Notes: generated by a model from the letters alone, not told the origin. DNA of 64,000 bases from Musa acuminata AAA Group (GCF_036884655.1 NC_088345.1:19613001-19677000); one strand, 5' to 3'; counted from the stretch's first letter, positions 22,157-34,678 are shown. Numbers and translations: made by a program.

Positions 22157-23098
22157 CTTGTCGGGAGTCCATTGGAATATTGCCGAGAGATCGTCGGAAG
22201 TTCACCGGAAGATCGTCGGAAGCTCACCGGAAGTAACCTAGACTAACCGGACTGGATTAGCTTATTATATGACTTAAATTTCATAGTTAGTACATAATTA
22301 GGAAGGAATTGGGCAAACCCAATTAGGGGTCAATTGGGCCCAAGTTTTGGCTGTGTTGGGCCAAGTGAAAAGGCACAAACAATGACCCAATAGGTGGAAC
22401 CGACGTGGCACAATCTCCGAGATAGTGTCAGGTGGTGGTATTGCTAGTCTGGGTGGTGGTCAGGCGGTGGTACCGCCAGTTTGGGAGGTGGTACCGCCCA
22501 GTGCAGGCGGTGGTACTGCCCGTACCTAGAAATTTTGGGGATTTGGATTTTGGCTTCATTTTTGAAACAATTTGGGGTCTATAAATACCCTAGCTATTTA
22601 TGCATGGAGAAGCAAGAAAAGTGAATAAAAACTCTATGTTTCTAGAGTTGAAAACCCTTGTAAAGGATAGTTTCCCTCACACTCTCCCTTAGAGACCATT
22701 CTAAGAGAGAGTGTGAGGGAAGCTTTATAAAAAGGGGTTATAAAGGTTCTCTCCCGAGCCTGTAAAAGGAGAATAGAGTTGTAAGAAGGAGATTGATCTT
22801 CATCTATTAAAGGAAGATCGTTAGTAGATGTCGGTGGCCTCGATGGACGAGGAATCAGTGGAGTGGATGTAAGTTAGGACGACCAAACTACTATAACTCA
22901 GTTTGCATTTACTTCATGCAATTTACATTTATTGCAAACTACCCATCTTTACTTGCTTTACATCCACTACACTCTTTCGTAAGCATTCAAGTTAACATCT
23001 TCTGAAATAGGTTTAATCACAACGAGATTTTTAAACCGACATAATTTTTATCGCTGCACTGATTCACCCCCCCCTCTTAGTGCCAACTCATTCCTAAC
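22157..23098 (+). repeat. F: orphan Copia LTR fragment, 5'-truncated
   Basis: It matches the C left LTR from about 33692 to its end: CTTGTCGGGAGTCC, GGTGGTACCGCC dyads (22425-22525), a TATA box, U5, then ACCCCCCCCTCTTAGTGCC and ATTCCTAAC. The first 600 bp of the LTR are missing. No primer site follows; instead E's leader begins. About 8 filler bases lie between D and F. It may be the end of a deleted element or a solo-LTR remnant. Confidence 0.8.
22580..22587 (+). promoter_or_regulatory. LTR TATA box, fragment F
   Basis: TATAAATA in GGGTCTATAAATACCC, downstream of the dyad array. Confidence 0.7.
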
Positions 23099-23169
23099 TG
23101 TATTCTCCTATCACTAATACCTTTTGCTGCTGTAATTTTTCATTCAAAATACTAAGAAGAAGTCTTCTT
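23099..23169 (+). mobile_element. Element E, piece 1: 5' leader remnant
   Basis: The block CCTTTTGCTGCTGTAATTT, followed across G by GTTGCAAATTCCTTTCGTCGT at 32555, parallels the leader of H read on its minus strand (CTTACTGCTGCTGCAATTTA near 41915). This shows that G inserted into E's leader. E's 5' LTR and first leader part are missing to the left. Confidence 0.7.
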
Positions 23170-24926
23170 TGTTAGGATCAAGAGCACTAAGAGGGGGGGG
23201 GTGAATTAGTGCAGCGGAAATCTTTCGACGATAAAAAAACGTTCGAACGATAAAAACGATTTCGGTGTGAAAGTCGATTCTAAGATTACTTTAACTTAAG
23301 ATCAAGCGAGATGGCGGTAAAGTCAATCTATGAAGGCAGTTTGCAGTTATGATGAAAACCAGAATATAAGCGCAAACTGAAATATGACGTTCGTACGAAG
23401 AAACTGATTTACGTCTAAATGCTGATTCGTAAATCACTTGATTAGGCGAGATGCAGCTTAAGAAAGGATATAAAAGTAGTTGGCATTTAAGATAGAAATC
23501 AAAACGTAAACGCAAACTGAAATATGATGATCGTACGAAAAAACAGATTTACGTCTAAACGCTGATTCGGAAAGTGCAAAGCTTGAAACCCGATTGTATA
23601 TGTGCAGAAAGCAGTAAGCTTTAGAGGAGGTTTGCAGTAAAGATAATATGCTCAAGGTAAATGCAAACCGAGATTTAGAGTGGTTCGGTCAATCTTGACC
23701 TACTCCACTTTTGGCTTACTCCACCGACGAGGTCACTAACGTCAACTAGAGGCTTTCCTTCAATAGGCGAAGGCCAACCACCCTTTTACAGTTTCACTCC
23801 TTTTGACGGGCTTAGGAGACAACCCTTATAGAATTTTTTCTCCTCTCTTTACAGCTCAGAACTTGGAAGAAAAGAGGGAGAAGAACTTTTGGCCTTTACA
23901 ACAATTTTGAGCTCTAAAAATCATAGAACAAGATCAAGATTTCGGTGTATATTCTATGCTTTTTCAGTGCTGAATGGGTGGGGTATTTATAGGCCCCAAC
24001 CCAGTTCAAATTTGGAGCTCAAAATTGTCAATTCCCGGAATTCCGGGATCAGGCAGTTGTACCTCCTGATTGGAGCGGTTGCACCGCCTGGCAGAGCTCG
24101 AAGACTGAGCCTCTGGGCGGTGGCACCTCCTATCAGGGGTAGTTGCACCTCCTGCCAGAGCTCAAAGACTGAGCTTAGGCAGTGCAACCTCCTGACTGAG
24201 GCAGTTGCACCGGTCAGCCAGTGCTCGGAGACCGAGCCCAAGCGGTGCCACCTCCTGTCAAGGGAGGTTGCACCGCCCAATCTCGCTCGGAGACTGAGCC
24301 CAAGCAGTGCCACTGCTTGGCTGGAGCGGTTGCACCTCCCAGTCTCGCTCGGAGGCTGAGACCAAGCGGTGCAACCTCATGCCTTGGGCGGTTCAACCGC
24401 CTGGCAGAAATTAGGGTCCGAATGGGTTGATCCATTTGGCCCAATTTGGGTTTTTCAGGGACCCAATTGCCCCAAGATTAAGTTAATGGGATCACCTCCC
24501 ATTTCCAACTTAATCATTGTGCTAACTACGATATTCCCTAAGACATTTACTGTAACTTGCTCTGGTGCGTCAATCGCTTCTTCTGGCGAGCTTCCGGCGA
24601 ACTTCCGTCGATCATCCGATGAACCCTCGGTGATGCTCCTGCGGACTTCCGGCAAATTCCTGGACTTGCGACGATCCACTTGGCGATTTCCGACAAGCTT
24701 CTTTGGCAAGCTCATGGACTTCTCGGAATTGTTCCCGCAGAACCTCCGACGACTGTCCGAACTTCCGTCGAACTCTCGAACTCCCAATGTGATCATTGTC
24801 TTGACTCCGGCGCAACTCCTGCTGCATGTCTTACTTTCATCGTAGTTAATCCTACACACTTGTCTCAACATATAGATTAGATAACAAATGATAATTGACT
24901 TCATCATCAAAATCCGAGATTCAACA
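23170..24926 (-). repeat. 3' LTR of element G (1757 bp)
   Basis: Bounded by TGTTAGGATCAAGAGC and GAGATTCAACA on the plus strand. It carries the U5 dyad (GGTC AATCTT GACC at 23687-23700), a TATA box at 23984-23991 and the U3 palindrome array at about 24050-24410. Compared with the 5' LTR it has a 12-bp extra segment (GAGGTCACTAAC region near 23728). Confidence 0.93.
23984..23991 (-). promoter_or_regulatory. LTR TATA box, 3' LTR of G
   Basis: Minus-strand TATAAATA in GGGGCCTATAAATACCCC. Confidence 0.72.
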
Positions 24927-24942
24927 ATCTCCCCCTTTTTGA
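24927..24942 (-). promoter_or_regulatory. Polypurine tract of element G
   Basis: Minus strand AAAAAGGGGGAGAT directly before the 3' LTR, the same as in element I (55631-55643). Confidence 0.88.
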
Positions 24943-26111
24943 TGATGACAATCAATTGATAATGGAGTTAACTTTAACTCCCCCTATCTATATGCCATAC
25001 TTGAGATAAGTCATTTTAGAATTCAAAACCTTTGAAATCAAGAGACATATTGATAAGTTAAAATCATTTAAACTTATCAATACTCCCATCATGATTCTCA
25101 TCATGATGTATCTCTCTGAAGATGATGTAAAGGCTTGACATTCATTTTCAAAATTTACATTACATGTTTGAATGATGGTAATAGTAGCAATTCATCATAT
25201 TGTAAGATATCAACATGTAAATCTACGAAGTAAGATTTTGATATCATTACATGATGCACACATTTCAAATGTTTTAGCAATTATTGCATTTCATCATACG
25301 GTAAGATATCAATACGTAAAATTACGATGCAAGTTTTTTTGTTTGATATCTTGATATGATACTAACAAGGCATAATGCAAATTATAGCAATCATAGCATC
25401 TCTCGGTGATGCAAGCATGGCATTAATACTCATATATTTCTCCCCCTTTGTCATCAACAAAAAACATGGTAATTGTGATACCAAGAGAACAATATAAGTA
25501 AATTTTGAGCATAAGTGTGATAGTCGTTCAAGCCTTTACTGGGTTCAAGTTATTTTCCAATAGTAAGTGATAGGAAATCAATTGTACAAGCATGATATGT
25601 AGATCACTTTGAATACTTCTTCCTTTTTATTTGTTATAATCTTTTTGCATGAAGGAGGAAGGTCATTTGTGATACCAACTATTTGTGAGTTTGCTTTGAG
25701 TGAAGTTAAAACCGATGAGAGATTAAATCATGCTTCAGGTATCAAGATATGTGTGAGAAACAACACTTTGCAAGTAAAAACATAATCATCTATATTTCAA
25801 GATGGAATTCATAAGCAGGAATCATTTCATCAAATCCATTTCAGAAAAATATTTTTCACATATAAGTGTATGAGAAAATCCGATTTTTAGGATACCAATT
25901 GTTAAGCGAATCCAAACATGAAATAAACACTTTCATGCATTCAGACAAGACTATGCTACAGATTTTCAAATACAATCATGAAGACAAAACATGCTTATTG
26001 TTATGGAAATTTTTGTATTCAGCACATAATTTCCAACATGTTATTTTGGCATGTAATGGCAATCAAGTGATTTGATCATTCAATTAAGTCCGAAAAATAA
26101 TTTTAACTAGT
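24943..26111 (-). other. 3' non-coding region of element G
   Basis: About 1.17 kb, AT-rich. It contains two similar blocks of roughly 100 bp with GTAAGATATCAA (25201 and 25301) and the CTCCCCCTTTGTCATCAAC motif near 25441. The stretch at about 25760-25950 is homologous, on the opposite strand, to 63250-63430 in K. No envelope-like or other ORF is convincing. Confidence 0.8.
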
Positions 26112-29100
26112 TTATGTATTCTGACACATCAACATTCCTAATTCTCTTCTTATGAAATCAAATTGTTCTTCACTTAGAGGTTTTGTAAAAATATCAGCTA
26201 ATTGATGTTTAGTATCAATGAACTCTATGATTACATCATGATTAGTAACATGATCTCATATAAAGTGATGTCTAATATCAATATGTTTTGTTCTTGAGTG
26301 TTGTATAGGATTCTTTGTTAGGCATATTGCACTTGTGTTATCACATTTAATGGGAATATTTTTAAGATGAACTTTATAATCTTCTAAGGTGTTTTTCATC
26401 CATACAACTTATGCACAGCATGCACTTGCTGTAATATATTCAGCTTCGGTTATTGATAGTGCAACCGAGTTTTATTTCTTAGATGACCAGGAAACAAGGG
26501 CATGTCCTAAAAATTGATATATTCCTGATGTGCTTTTTCTATCTAGTCTACAGCCAGTAAAGTCCGCATCAGCATAAGCAATTAACTCAAGATTCTCTGA
26601 TTTTGGGTACCATAATCCTAGATTTGTGGTACCATTAAGATATCTAAGTATTCTTTTAACTGCTTTGAGATGAGATATCTTAGGGTTTGATTGAAATCTG
26701 GCACATAGTCCTACACTGAACATGATATCTGGTCTAGTTGCAGTGAGGTAAAGTAAACTTCCTATCATGCCCCTATAAGTTTTTTGATCGAAGCTTTCTC
26801 CACTTTCATCGATTTCTAACTTAGTGGAGGTGCTCATAGGAGTGTTAATAGCTTTTGAGTTATTCATATTAAACTTTTTTAGCAAATTCATAGCATATTT
26901 AGTTTGACTAATAAAGATGTCATTGCTTAGTTGTTTGATTTGTAAGCCTAAGAAGAATGTTAATTCTCCCATTAAACTCATTTTGAATTCAAGACTCATA
27001 GTTTTAGCAAAAGATTCACAAAGAGATTCATTCGTAGAACCAAAGATAATATCATCAACATAAATCTGAACAATGAGAAAATCATTTTCAAAATTCTTGA
27101 TGAACAATGTAGTATCAACCTTGCCTTTTGTAAAATTATTTTCGATAAGAAAAGAACTAAGTCTCTCATACTAAGCCCTCGGAGCTTGTTTTAAACCATA
27201 GAGAGCTTTAGTTAATCTAAACACATGATTAGAGAGGCTATTATTTTCAAATCCAGGAGGTTGTTCAACATAGACTTCTTCGAAAATAAAGCCATTAAGA
27301 AAAGCGCTTTTAACATCCATTTGAAACAACTTAAAATTATTACTACTAGCGTAGGCAAGGAGCATCCTTATGACTTCTAATCGAGCCACAGGAGCGAAGG
27401 TTTCTTCATAATCGATACCTTCTTCTTAGTTGAAACCTTTGGCCACTAATCTAGCCTTGTTTCTAACCACGATACCATATTCATCTTGCTTGTTTCTAAA
27501 AACCCATTTAGTACCAATAACTAAATGGTCATTTGGCCTAGGAACAAGCTTCCACACCTTATTTCTCTCAAATTGGTTTAATTCATCTTGCATTACGATA
27601 ATCCATGAATAATCTTTCATGGCTTCGTCAACACATTTGGGTTCAATTTGGGAGAGAAAAGCGGCGTTGGAACAAAAATTTTTAAGAGAAGAACGTGGTT
27701 GAACCCCCTTTGATGTGTCTCCTAAGATTAGCTCCTTAGGATGAGCATCTACATACTTCCAATCCTTGGGTAAGGATGTTTCAGAAGTGGATGCATCCAA
27801 GTTGCTAGTTGGAGATGGGGTTTCATTTAAATTCAAGGAATCAAAATTAACATCATCATCAAAATCGTTTTTCCTGATTTCGGAAATCTCATTGAAGACA
27901 ACGTGAATGGATTCTTTAATAATTAAAGTTCTTTTATTAAAGATACGAAAAGCTTTAGAAATCGAAGAATAAACAAGAAAGATTCCTTCATCGAATTTAG
28001 CATCAAATTTTCCTAAGTTATCTTTTTCATTCAAGATAAAACACTTACACCCAAAGACTTTAAAATATGAAACATTGGGTTTTTTATTATTCCATAACTC
28101 ATAGGGATTTTTGGTGAGTAAGGGTCTTACTAGAACTCTATTCAAAATATAGCATGCAGTATTTACGGCTTCGACCCAAAAATATTTGGGTAGGCTATGT
28201 TCATTCAACATGGTTCTTGCCATTTCTTGTAAATTTTGATTTTTTCTTTCTACTACATTTTGTTGAGGATTTCTAGGAGTAGAGAAATTATGGTTGTATC
28301 CATTGAGTTCACAAAATTCTTGGAAATCATGGTTTTGAAATTCACCACCGTGATCACTTCTAATTGATGAAATCATAGAACCCTTCTCATTCTGAACAAG
28401 TTTACAAAATTTGGTAAAATATCTAAAGCATTCATTTTTCTGTTTTAAGAAATAAGTCCATGTGTATCTGCTATAGTCATCCACAATGACGAAGGCGTAT
28501 TTGCTACCTCCTAGGCTTGATGTAGAGATTGGTCCGAACAAGTCCAAATGGATCAATTGTAAGGGCCTAGAGGTGCTTATTTGATTCTTAGATTTGAAAC
28601 TGCCCTTAATTTGTTTACCAAATTGGCAAGCATCACATACATTATCTTTGATGAACTTGATATGAGGAATACCTCTTACAAGTTCTTTAGATGATATTTG
28701 AGTGATTAGTTTCATGCTAGCATGACCTAATCTTCTATGCCATAGCCAAGCATCCTCATTCAAAACCGAAAAACACATTTCATTACACAAATCATTGATG
28801 TCAATAGTGTATACGTTATTTTGTTTTAATGCAATCATAGACGTATTTTTGTGTGATTTTTCAATGATGCAAGCATTAGACTCGAATCTAACAATATATC
28901 CTTTATCACATAATTGACTAATGCTCAAGAGGTTATGTTTTAAACCATCAACTAACAAAACATCTTCAATAAAGAAGTTGGATTTGTTACCTATGGTTCC
29001 TTTGCCAATGATTTTACCCTTGTTGTTGTCTCCGAAGGTGACATAGCCTTCGTCTATGCTAGTGAGCTTAGAGAATTGAGACGGATCTCTGGTCATATGC

Positions 29101-29159
29101 CTTGAGCATCCACTATCAAGGTACCATCTCTTGCTCCTAGCTTGCGATGGTATAGGTTT
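26112..29159 (-). pseudogene. pol: Element G pol: protease, integrase, RT, RNase H, with stops
   Basis: One frame of about 1016 codons. Protease active-site region (YLDSGCSRHMTRDPSQF) at 29085-29120; integrase HHCC (WLWHRRLGHASMKL, VCDACQFGKQIKG) and DDE core (LIHLDLFGPI, SDHGGEFQ, NVVERKNQNL) at about 28140-28750. RT begins near 27560 (WKLVPRPNDHLVIGTKWVF) and has [12 protein letters not shown] and the catalytic box [10 protein letters not shown] near 27060. RNase H reads AYADADFTGCRLDRKSTSG, so its first catalytic Asp is kept. Stops lie at 27426 (TAA at a Gln), 27171 (TAG at a Trp) and 26472 (TAA at a Gln); no frameshift was found. The integrase-before-RT order defines Copia. Confidence 0.92.
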
Positions 29160-30740
29160 CTACAAGAAAGGATGATTTTTAGGTACTCATTTGCTTTTGG
29201 GTGCCTCAAAAATAGATCTACATTGTTTATCATGTTGCATAGAATTTATCATGGTTCCTTTAGGAACCCAAATTAATTTGTTCGGACTAATTTTCTTGAA
29301 TGGACAATAATGGGTTTTGTGTCCAAGTTTGCAACAAAAGTTGCATTTGCTTTGGTGTCGAACATGTAAGATGGGGCCTTTTATAAAGGTGGTTGGATTT
29401 TGGTGAGAACTTCTCACAAATCCGATTCCACTTCTTTTGGGAATGTGACCCTTGTTTGCAAGGATCATGTTCAATGACTTGCTACCAACCTCGAATTTCT
29501 TCAAGGTGTCATTAAGTAGCAAGTTTTCCTTTTGGAGAGTTTCTAGATCATGGCACTTTATACATGAACTTAATCTATCATGATATTCAGTTTTTAACTT
29601 ATCGAAATTACAAGTAAGACTATTATGCTCCTTTTTTAGCAATTTATATTTTTTACTAATAATCTTGCATTCATAAAATAAGTCATGGAAGGCATTTAAT
29701 AATTCATCAAATGATAAATCTGCATCTATTAAATTCGTTACCTCCTCTCCGATGGCCATTAAGGCGTAATGAGCAACTTGCTCGGTGTTGGACTCCTCTT
29801 CTTCGGACGCGCTTGAGTCATCCCATGTTGCTTTGAGCGCCTTCTTCTTTGATGTTCTCTTTTTGACTTAGGGACAATCACTCTTATAGTGTCCTGGCTT
29901 CTTGCACTCATAGCAAATAACTTGGTCCTTCTTGGGTTCAAATTTATTTTTTGTTTCATTCTTAAACTTGTTTCTTTTAATGAATTTTTTAAAATTTCTT
30001 GTTAGAAGTGCCAAGTCATCGTCACAATCCTCATCACTTGAGTTTTCTCTCAAGTGGTCTTCTGAAATTTTAAGTGCCATATCCTTCTTGTTCTTTGGAA
30101 GGATGTCTTCTTGCTCTTCATGAGCTTTACAAGTCATCTTGTAGGTCATTAATGACCCGATTAGTTCTTCAAGAGGGAAGTTGTTTAGATCTTTCGCCTC
30201 TTGAATGACAGTGACTTTAGGCCAACTCTTAGGAAGGGATCTTAGAATCTTATTTACGAGCTCAAAATCTGAAAAACTTTTTCCGAGTCCTTTTAGACCG
30301 TTGACGACATCCGTGAAACGGGTAAACATGTCGCCAATAGTCTCACTCGGTTTCATCCAGAAAAGTTTGAAAGAATGTAACAAAAGATTGATTTTTGACT
30401 CCTTCACTCTACTTGTGCCTTCGTGAGTCACTTCGAGTGTGTGCCAAATATCAAATGCGGTTTCACAAACTGAAACACGATTGAACTCATTTTTATCAAG
30501 CGCACAAAATAAGGCATTCATAGCCTTTGCATTAAGAGCGAAAGCCTTTTTCTCTAATTCATTCCAATCGATCATTGGAAGAGAAGACTTCGAAAATACA
30601 TTTTCGACAAGATTCTAAAGTTTAAAATCCATAGAAATAAGAAAGATCCTCATTCGGGTCTTCCAATAGGTGTAGTCCGTCCCATTGAACATGGGTGGAC
30701 GTGTAATAGAGTGGCCCTCTTGGTTTCCGGCGTATGCCAT
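29160..30740 (-). pseudogene. gag: Element G gag with in-frame stops
   Basis: The start at 30740 matches that of A and I. The capsid part (TRFTDVVNGLKGLGK, KILRSLPKSWPKVTVIQ) is followed by the knuckle CYECKKPGHYKSDC near 29900 and a second one, CNFCCKLGHKTHYC, near 29330. Stops occur at about 30615 (TAG at a Trp), 29868 (TAA at a Gln) and 29187 (TGA at a Trp). The last codon, 29160-29162, is TAG, at the gag-pol boundary that is also a stop in A and I, with pol continuing in the same frame. Compared with A it is 527 codons long with the same layout. Confidence 0.9.
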
Positions 30741-30776
30741 CTCTCTTGGGTTTTAATCCATTTGAGAGTTAACCCC

Positions 30777-30788
30777 GCTCTGATACCA
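30777..30788 (-). promoter_or_regulatory. Primer-binding site of element G
   Basis: Minus-strand TGGTATCAGAGC, perfect match to the initiator-Met pattern, two bases from the LTR edge. Confidence 0.92.
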
Positions 30789-30790
30789 AT

Positions 30791-32538
30791 TGTTAGGATC
30801 AAGAGCACTAAGAGGGGGGGGGGGGTGAATTAGTGCAGTGGAAATCTTTCGACGATAAAAAAACGTTTGAACAATAAAAACGATTTCGGTGTGAAAGCCG
30901 ATTCTAAGATTACTTTAACTTAAGATCAAGCGAGATGGCGGTAAAGTCAATCTATGAAGGCAGTTTGCAGTTATGATGAAAACCAGAATATAAGCGCAAA
31001 CTGAAATATGACGTTCGTACGAAGAAACTGATTTACGTCTAAATGCTGATTCGTAAATCACTTGATTAGGCGAGATGCAGCTTAAGCAAGGATATAAAGG
31101 TAGTTTGCATTTAAGATAGAAATCAAAATGTAAACGCAAATTGAAATATGATGATCGTACGAAAAAATAGATTTACGTCTAAACGCTGATTCGGAAAGTG
31201 CAAAGCTTGAAACCCGATCGTATATGTGCAGAAAGCAGTAAGCTTTAGAGGAGGTTTGTAGTAAAGATAATATGCTCAAGGTAAATTCAAACCGAGATTT
31301 AGAGTGGTTCGGTCAATCTTGACCTACTCCACTTTTGGCTTCCTCCACCGACGTCAACTAGAGGCTTTCCTTCAATAGGCGAAGGCCAACCACCCTTTTA
31401 CAGTTTCATTCCTTTTGACGGGCTTAGGAGACAACCCTTATAGAATTTTTTCTCCTCTCTTTACAGCTTAGAACTTGGAAGAAAAGAGGGAGAAGAACTT
31501 TTGGCCTTTACAACAATTTTGAGCTCTAAAAATCACAGAACAAGATCAAGATTTCGGTGTATATTCTGTGCTTTTTTAGTGCTGAATGGGTGGGGTATTT
31601 ATAGGCCCCAACCCAGTTCAAATTTGGAGCTCAAAATTGTCAATTCTCGGAATTCCGGGATCAAGCGGTTGTACCTCCTAACTGGAGCGGTTGCACCGCC
31701 TGGCAGAGCTCGAAGACTGAGCCTCTGGGCGGTGCCACCTCCTGTCAGGGGTAGTTGCACCTCCTGCCAGAGCTCAAAGACTGAGCTTAGGCGATGCAAC
31801 CTCCTGACTGAGGCAGTTGCACCGGTCAGCCAGTGCTCGGAGACCGAGCCCAGGCGGTGCCACCTCTTGTCAAGGGAGGTTGCACCACCCAGTCTCGCTC
31901 GGAGACTAAGCCCAAGCGGTGCCACCGCCTGGCTGGAGAAGTTGCACCTCCCAGTCTCTCTCGGAGATTGAGCCCAAGCGGTGCAACCTCCTGCATTGGG
32001 CGGTTCAATTGCTTGGCAGAAATCAGGGTCCAAATGGGTTGATCCATTCGGCCCAATTTGGGTTTTTTAGGGGCCCAATTGCCCCAAGATTAAGTTAATG
32101 GGATCACGTCCCATTTCCAACTTAATCATTGTGCTAACTACGATATTCCCTAAGACATTTACTACAACTTGCTCTAGTGCGTCAATCGCTTCTTTCGGCG
32201 AGCTTCCGGCGAACTTCCGTCGATCATCCGATGAACCCTCGGTGATGCTCCTGCGGACTTCTGGAAAACTCCTGGACTTGCGACGATCCACTTGGCGAGT
32301 TCTGACGAGCTTCTTTGGCAAGCTCATGGACTTCTTGGATTTGTTCCCGCAGAACCTCTGATGACTGTCCGAACTTCCGTCGAACTCTCGAACTCCCAAC
32401 GTGATCATTGTCTTGACTCCGGCGCAACTCCTGCTGCATGTCTTACTTTCATCATAGTTAATCCTGTACACTTATCTCAACATATAGATTAGATAACAAA
32501 TGATAATTGACTTCATCATCAAAATCCGAGAGTCAACA
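30791..32538 (-). repeat. 5' LTR of element G (1748 bp)
   Basis: Bounded by TGTTAGGATC and GAGAGTCAACA on the plus strand. A 12-base G-run is at 30814-30825 (8-9 in the 3' LTR). U5 dyad at 31311-31324, TATA box at 31596-31603, U3 palindrome array at about 31660-32015. Confidence 0.93.
31596..31603 (-). promoter_or_regulatory. LTR TATA box, 5' LTR of G
   Basis: Minus-strand TATAAATA in GGGGCCTATAAATACCCC; this copy would drive transcription of the element. Confidence 0.75.
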
Positions 32539-33085
32539 ATCTTATCTATCCCGTGTTGCAAATTCCTTTCGTCGTAAAAGTTATCATCTTTGTGAACAAA
32601 GGATTGCTACACAAAATTTTAGCCGCATATTATTGCTATTTGCAATCCATTTTGAATGAAATTTCTTATATGCTTCATAGATCATCTTGACTTCCATCTA
32701 AAATTGATATATTAAGGAATTCATCTCTAAAAACGTTCTTGTGTTGCTGCAAATTTTTGTCGCTAATTGTTGGAATTTTTCGATGAGAATTCTGCTATTG
32801 CAACATGCACCAATTTCTTTGTTGTTATACTGTCAAAATTTTCTTGATTAAATTGCTCATCATTGCTATTATATAAACTAAGATTTTATTATCAAATTCC
32901 CTCCTCAAATCTCTTAGTTTTTGCTGAAAATTTTATCGAGAAACCGTTGTTTCTTCGATGATAATTCTGCTCTTACAAGACAACATATATCTGCAACAAC
33001 CTCCACTGATTTCTATCAAACCTATTCTGTCATCTATCACATATCTAAAACTTTTTTCCCCAAACTTCATCCTTGACCATCATAG
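32539..33085 (+). mobile_element. Element E, piece 2: 5' leader
   Basis: Non-coding, AT-rich. It is homologous, in the opposite orientation, to the H leader at about 40960-41320 (motifs CGTTCTTGTGTTGCTGC, GCACCAATTTCTTTGTTG, TCCCTCCTCAAATCTC). It ends at CATAG (33081-33085), duplicated as CACAG on the far side of C. H reads CACAG at the equivalent site. Confidence 0.82.
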
Positions 33086-34678
33086 TGTTGAATCTCGGAT
33101 TTTGATGATGAAACCAATTGATAGTATTTGTGATTTAATCTGTGTTTTAAGTGATGCAGGAAGCTTTGATTAGGGAGAGATAATTAAAGTAGAAAGAATC
33201 ATGATGGGTCTGAGAAAAATACGTCAAAATATTGGACATCGCGCCGGAGGATCGGTCGACGTATCGACAGAAGGCTTCGAGCCATGGTTTCAGATATTGG
33301 GCCAAGAAGAGTAGATATTGTGTTAAGGATATCAGAGTTGTAAAGGTCAACAGGCCGATTGGGCAATAGGCCACAAGAGAGGATGATGTGCCGAAGAATT
33401 GGACGAAGCGTCGATGGACCAATGACATGTCGGACAACATGATTCATGCTTAGTAATAATTATCTAGATTGAGTATGTTTTATGTGTGTAGGATTAACTA
33501 CGATAGCAAGGCATAAAGCAAAATGAAGTCTCGGAGTCAAGAACGTGATTTCGTAGGGAGTCCGAGAGTTCGTTGGAAGTCCGGACGTTCATCGAAAGTT
33601 CTGTCAAAATTGACCGAGAAGTCCAGGAGCTTGCTAAAGAAGCTTATTGGAAATATCTAAGAAGATCATCCTGAAGTCCAGGAGCTTGTCGGGAGTCCAC
33701 TGGAATATTACCGAGAGATCATCAGAAGTTCGCCGAAAGATCGTTGGAAGAAACCTAGACTTACGGACTTTGTTTAGCTTAGTAAGTGTCTTAGAATTCA
33801 TAGTTAGCATATAATTGGGATTGAAATTGGGCCAACCCAATTAGGGGCCAGTTGGGCCCATGTATGAATTGTGTTGGGCCTAATGAAAAGGCCCAAACAG
33901 TGACCCAAGTGGTAACACCGTCATGGCATAGTCTCCGAGACTATGTTAGACGGTGGTACTGCTAGTTTGAGTGGTGGTACTGCCTAGAGATAGTCTCCGA
34001 GAGGCTGTAGGCGGTGGTACCACCTAGTGGTAGGGTGCTAGGCGATGGCACCGCCCCTGTTAGGCGATGGTATCGCCCAATGTCAGATTGACACTAGTGG
34101 TGGTATCGCCCAGCACAAGCGGTGGTACCGCCCGTACCTAGGAAACCCAGGATGAGATATTTATAGGTTCTAAGTTTGAATCAACTTGAGGCCTATAAAT
34201 ATCCCTCTCATCCCTAGTTAAGATATATAAGACTTAAGAGCGAAAAAAGAAAGAAACACTATTGTAATCTTGTGTGAACTCGTCTCAAAGTTCGGAGTGT
34301 TAGAATAGTCTAAGAGAGGAGTGAGTGGGGGTATAAGTGTTATCTCTTAAACTCGATAAAAGAAGAATCGAGTTGTAAAAGGTAGTTGGTCTTTGCCTAT
34401 TGAATGAAGACCGATAGTGGATGCTAGTGGCCTCGATGGAAGAGGAATCAGTTGAGTGGATGTAGGTCACGACGACCAAACTACTATAAAATCTAGTTTA
34501 CATTTTGTCTCAAGCAATTTACTTTAACTGTAAACCACTTTACTTGCTTACTAATTTCAATACATTTACGAACGTGTTTCAAGTTAAGATCTTTATGAAA
34601 CGAAAATCGTCAAAATCGGTTTTAATTGAAATAAAATGATTTGAATTCGTGATTTTACCACTGTACTCATTCATAACA
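33086..34678 (+). repeat. Left LTR of element C (1593 bp)
   Basis: Starts TGTTGAATCTCGGATTTTG and ends CATTCATAACA. The poly(C) tract and CTCTTAGTGCCAACTTG block present in the right LTR are missing here, about 35-40 bp. U3 dyads lie at 33905-34140 (GGTGGTACC, AGTCTCCGAGACT), TATA at 34194-34201, U5 dyad GGTC-GACC at 34465-34477. Confidence 0.9.
34194..34201 (+). promoter_or_regulatory. LTR TATA box in a 12-bp inverted repeat, C left LTR
   Basis: TATAAATA lies inside CCTATAAATATC (34192-34203), the exact reverse complement of GATATTTATAGG at 34156-34167. Confidence 0.72.

Larger units (their letters stand above)
23170..32538 (-). mobile_element. Element G: full-length Ty1/Copia retrotransposon
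   Basis: Right to left: 5' LTR (30791-32538), primer site, gag, pol in the Copia order (protease, integrase, RT, RNase H), 3' non-coding region, polypurine tract, 3' LTR (23170-24926). Total 9369 bp. Flanks are TTCTT at left and ATCTT at right, a duplication with one mismatch. The LTRs differ by roughly 2-3% in the parts I compared. Gag and pol share one frame broken by stops but no frameshift. The long LTR and gag type suggest a SIRE/Maximus-like branch; no envelope-like ORF is seen. Confidence 0.93.
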
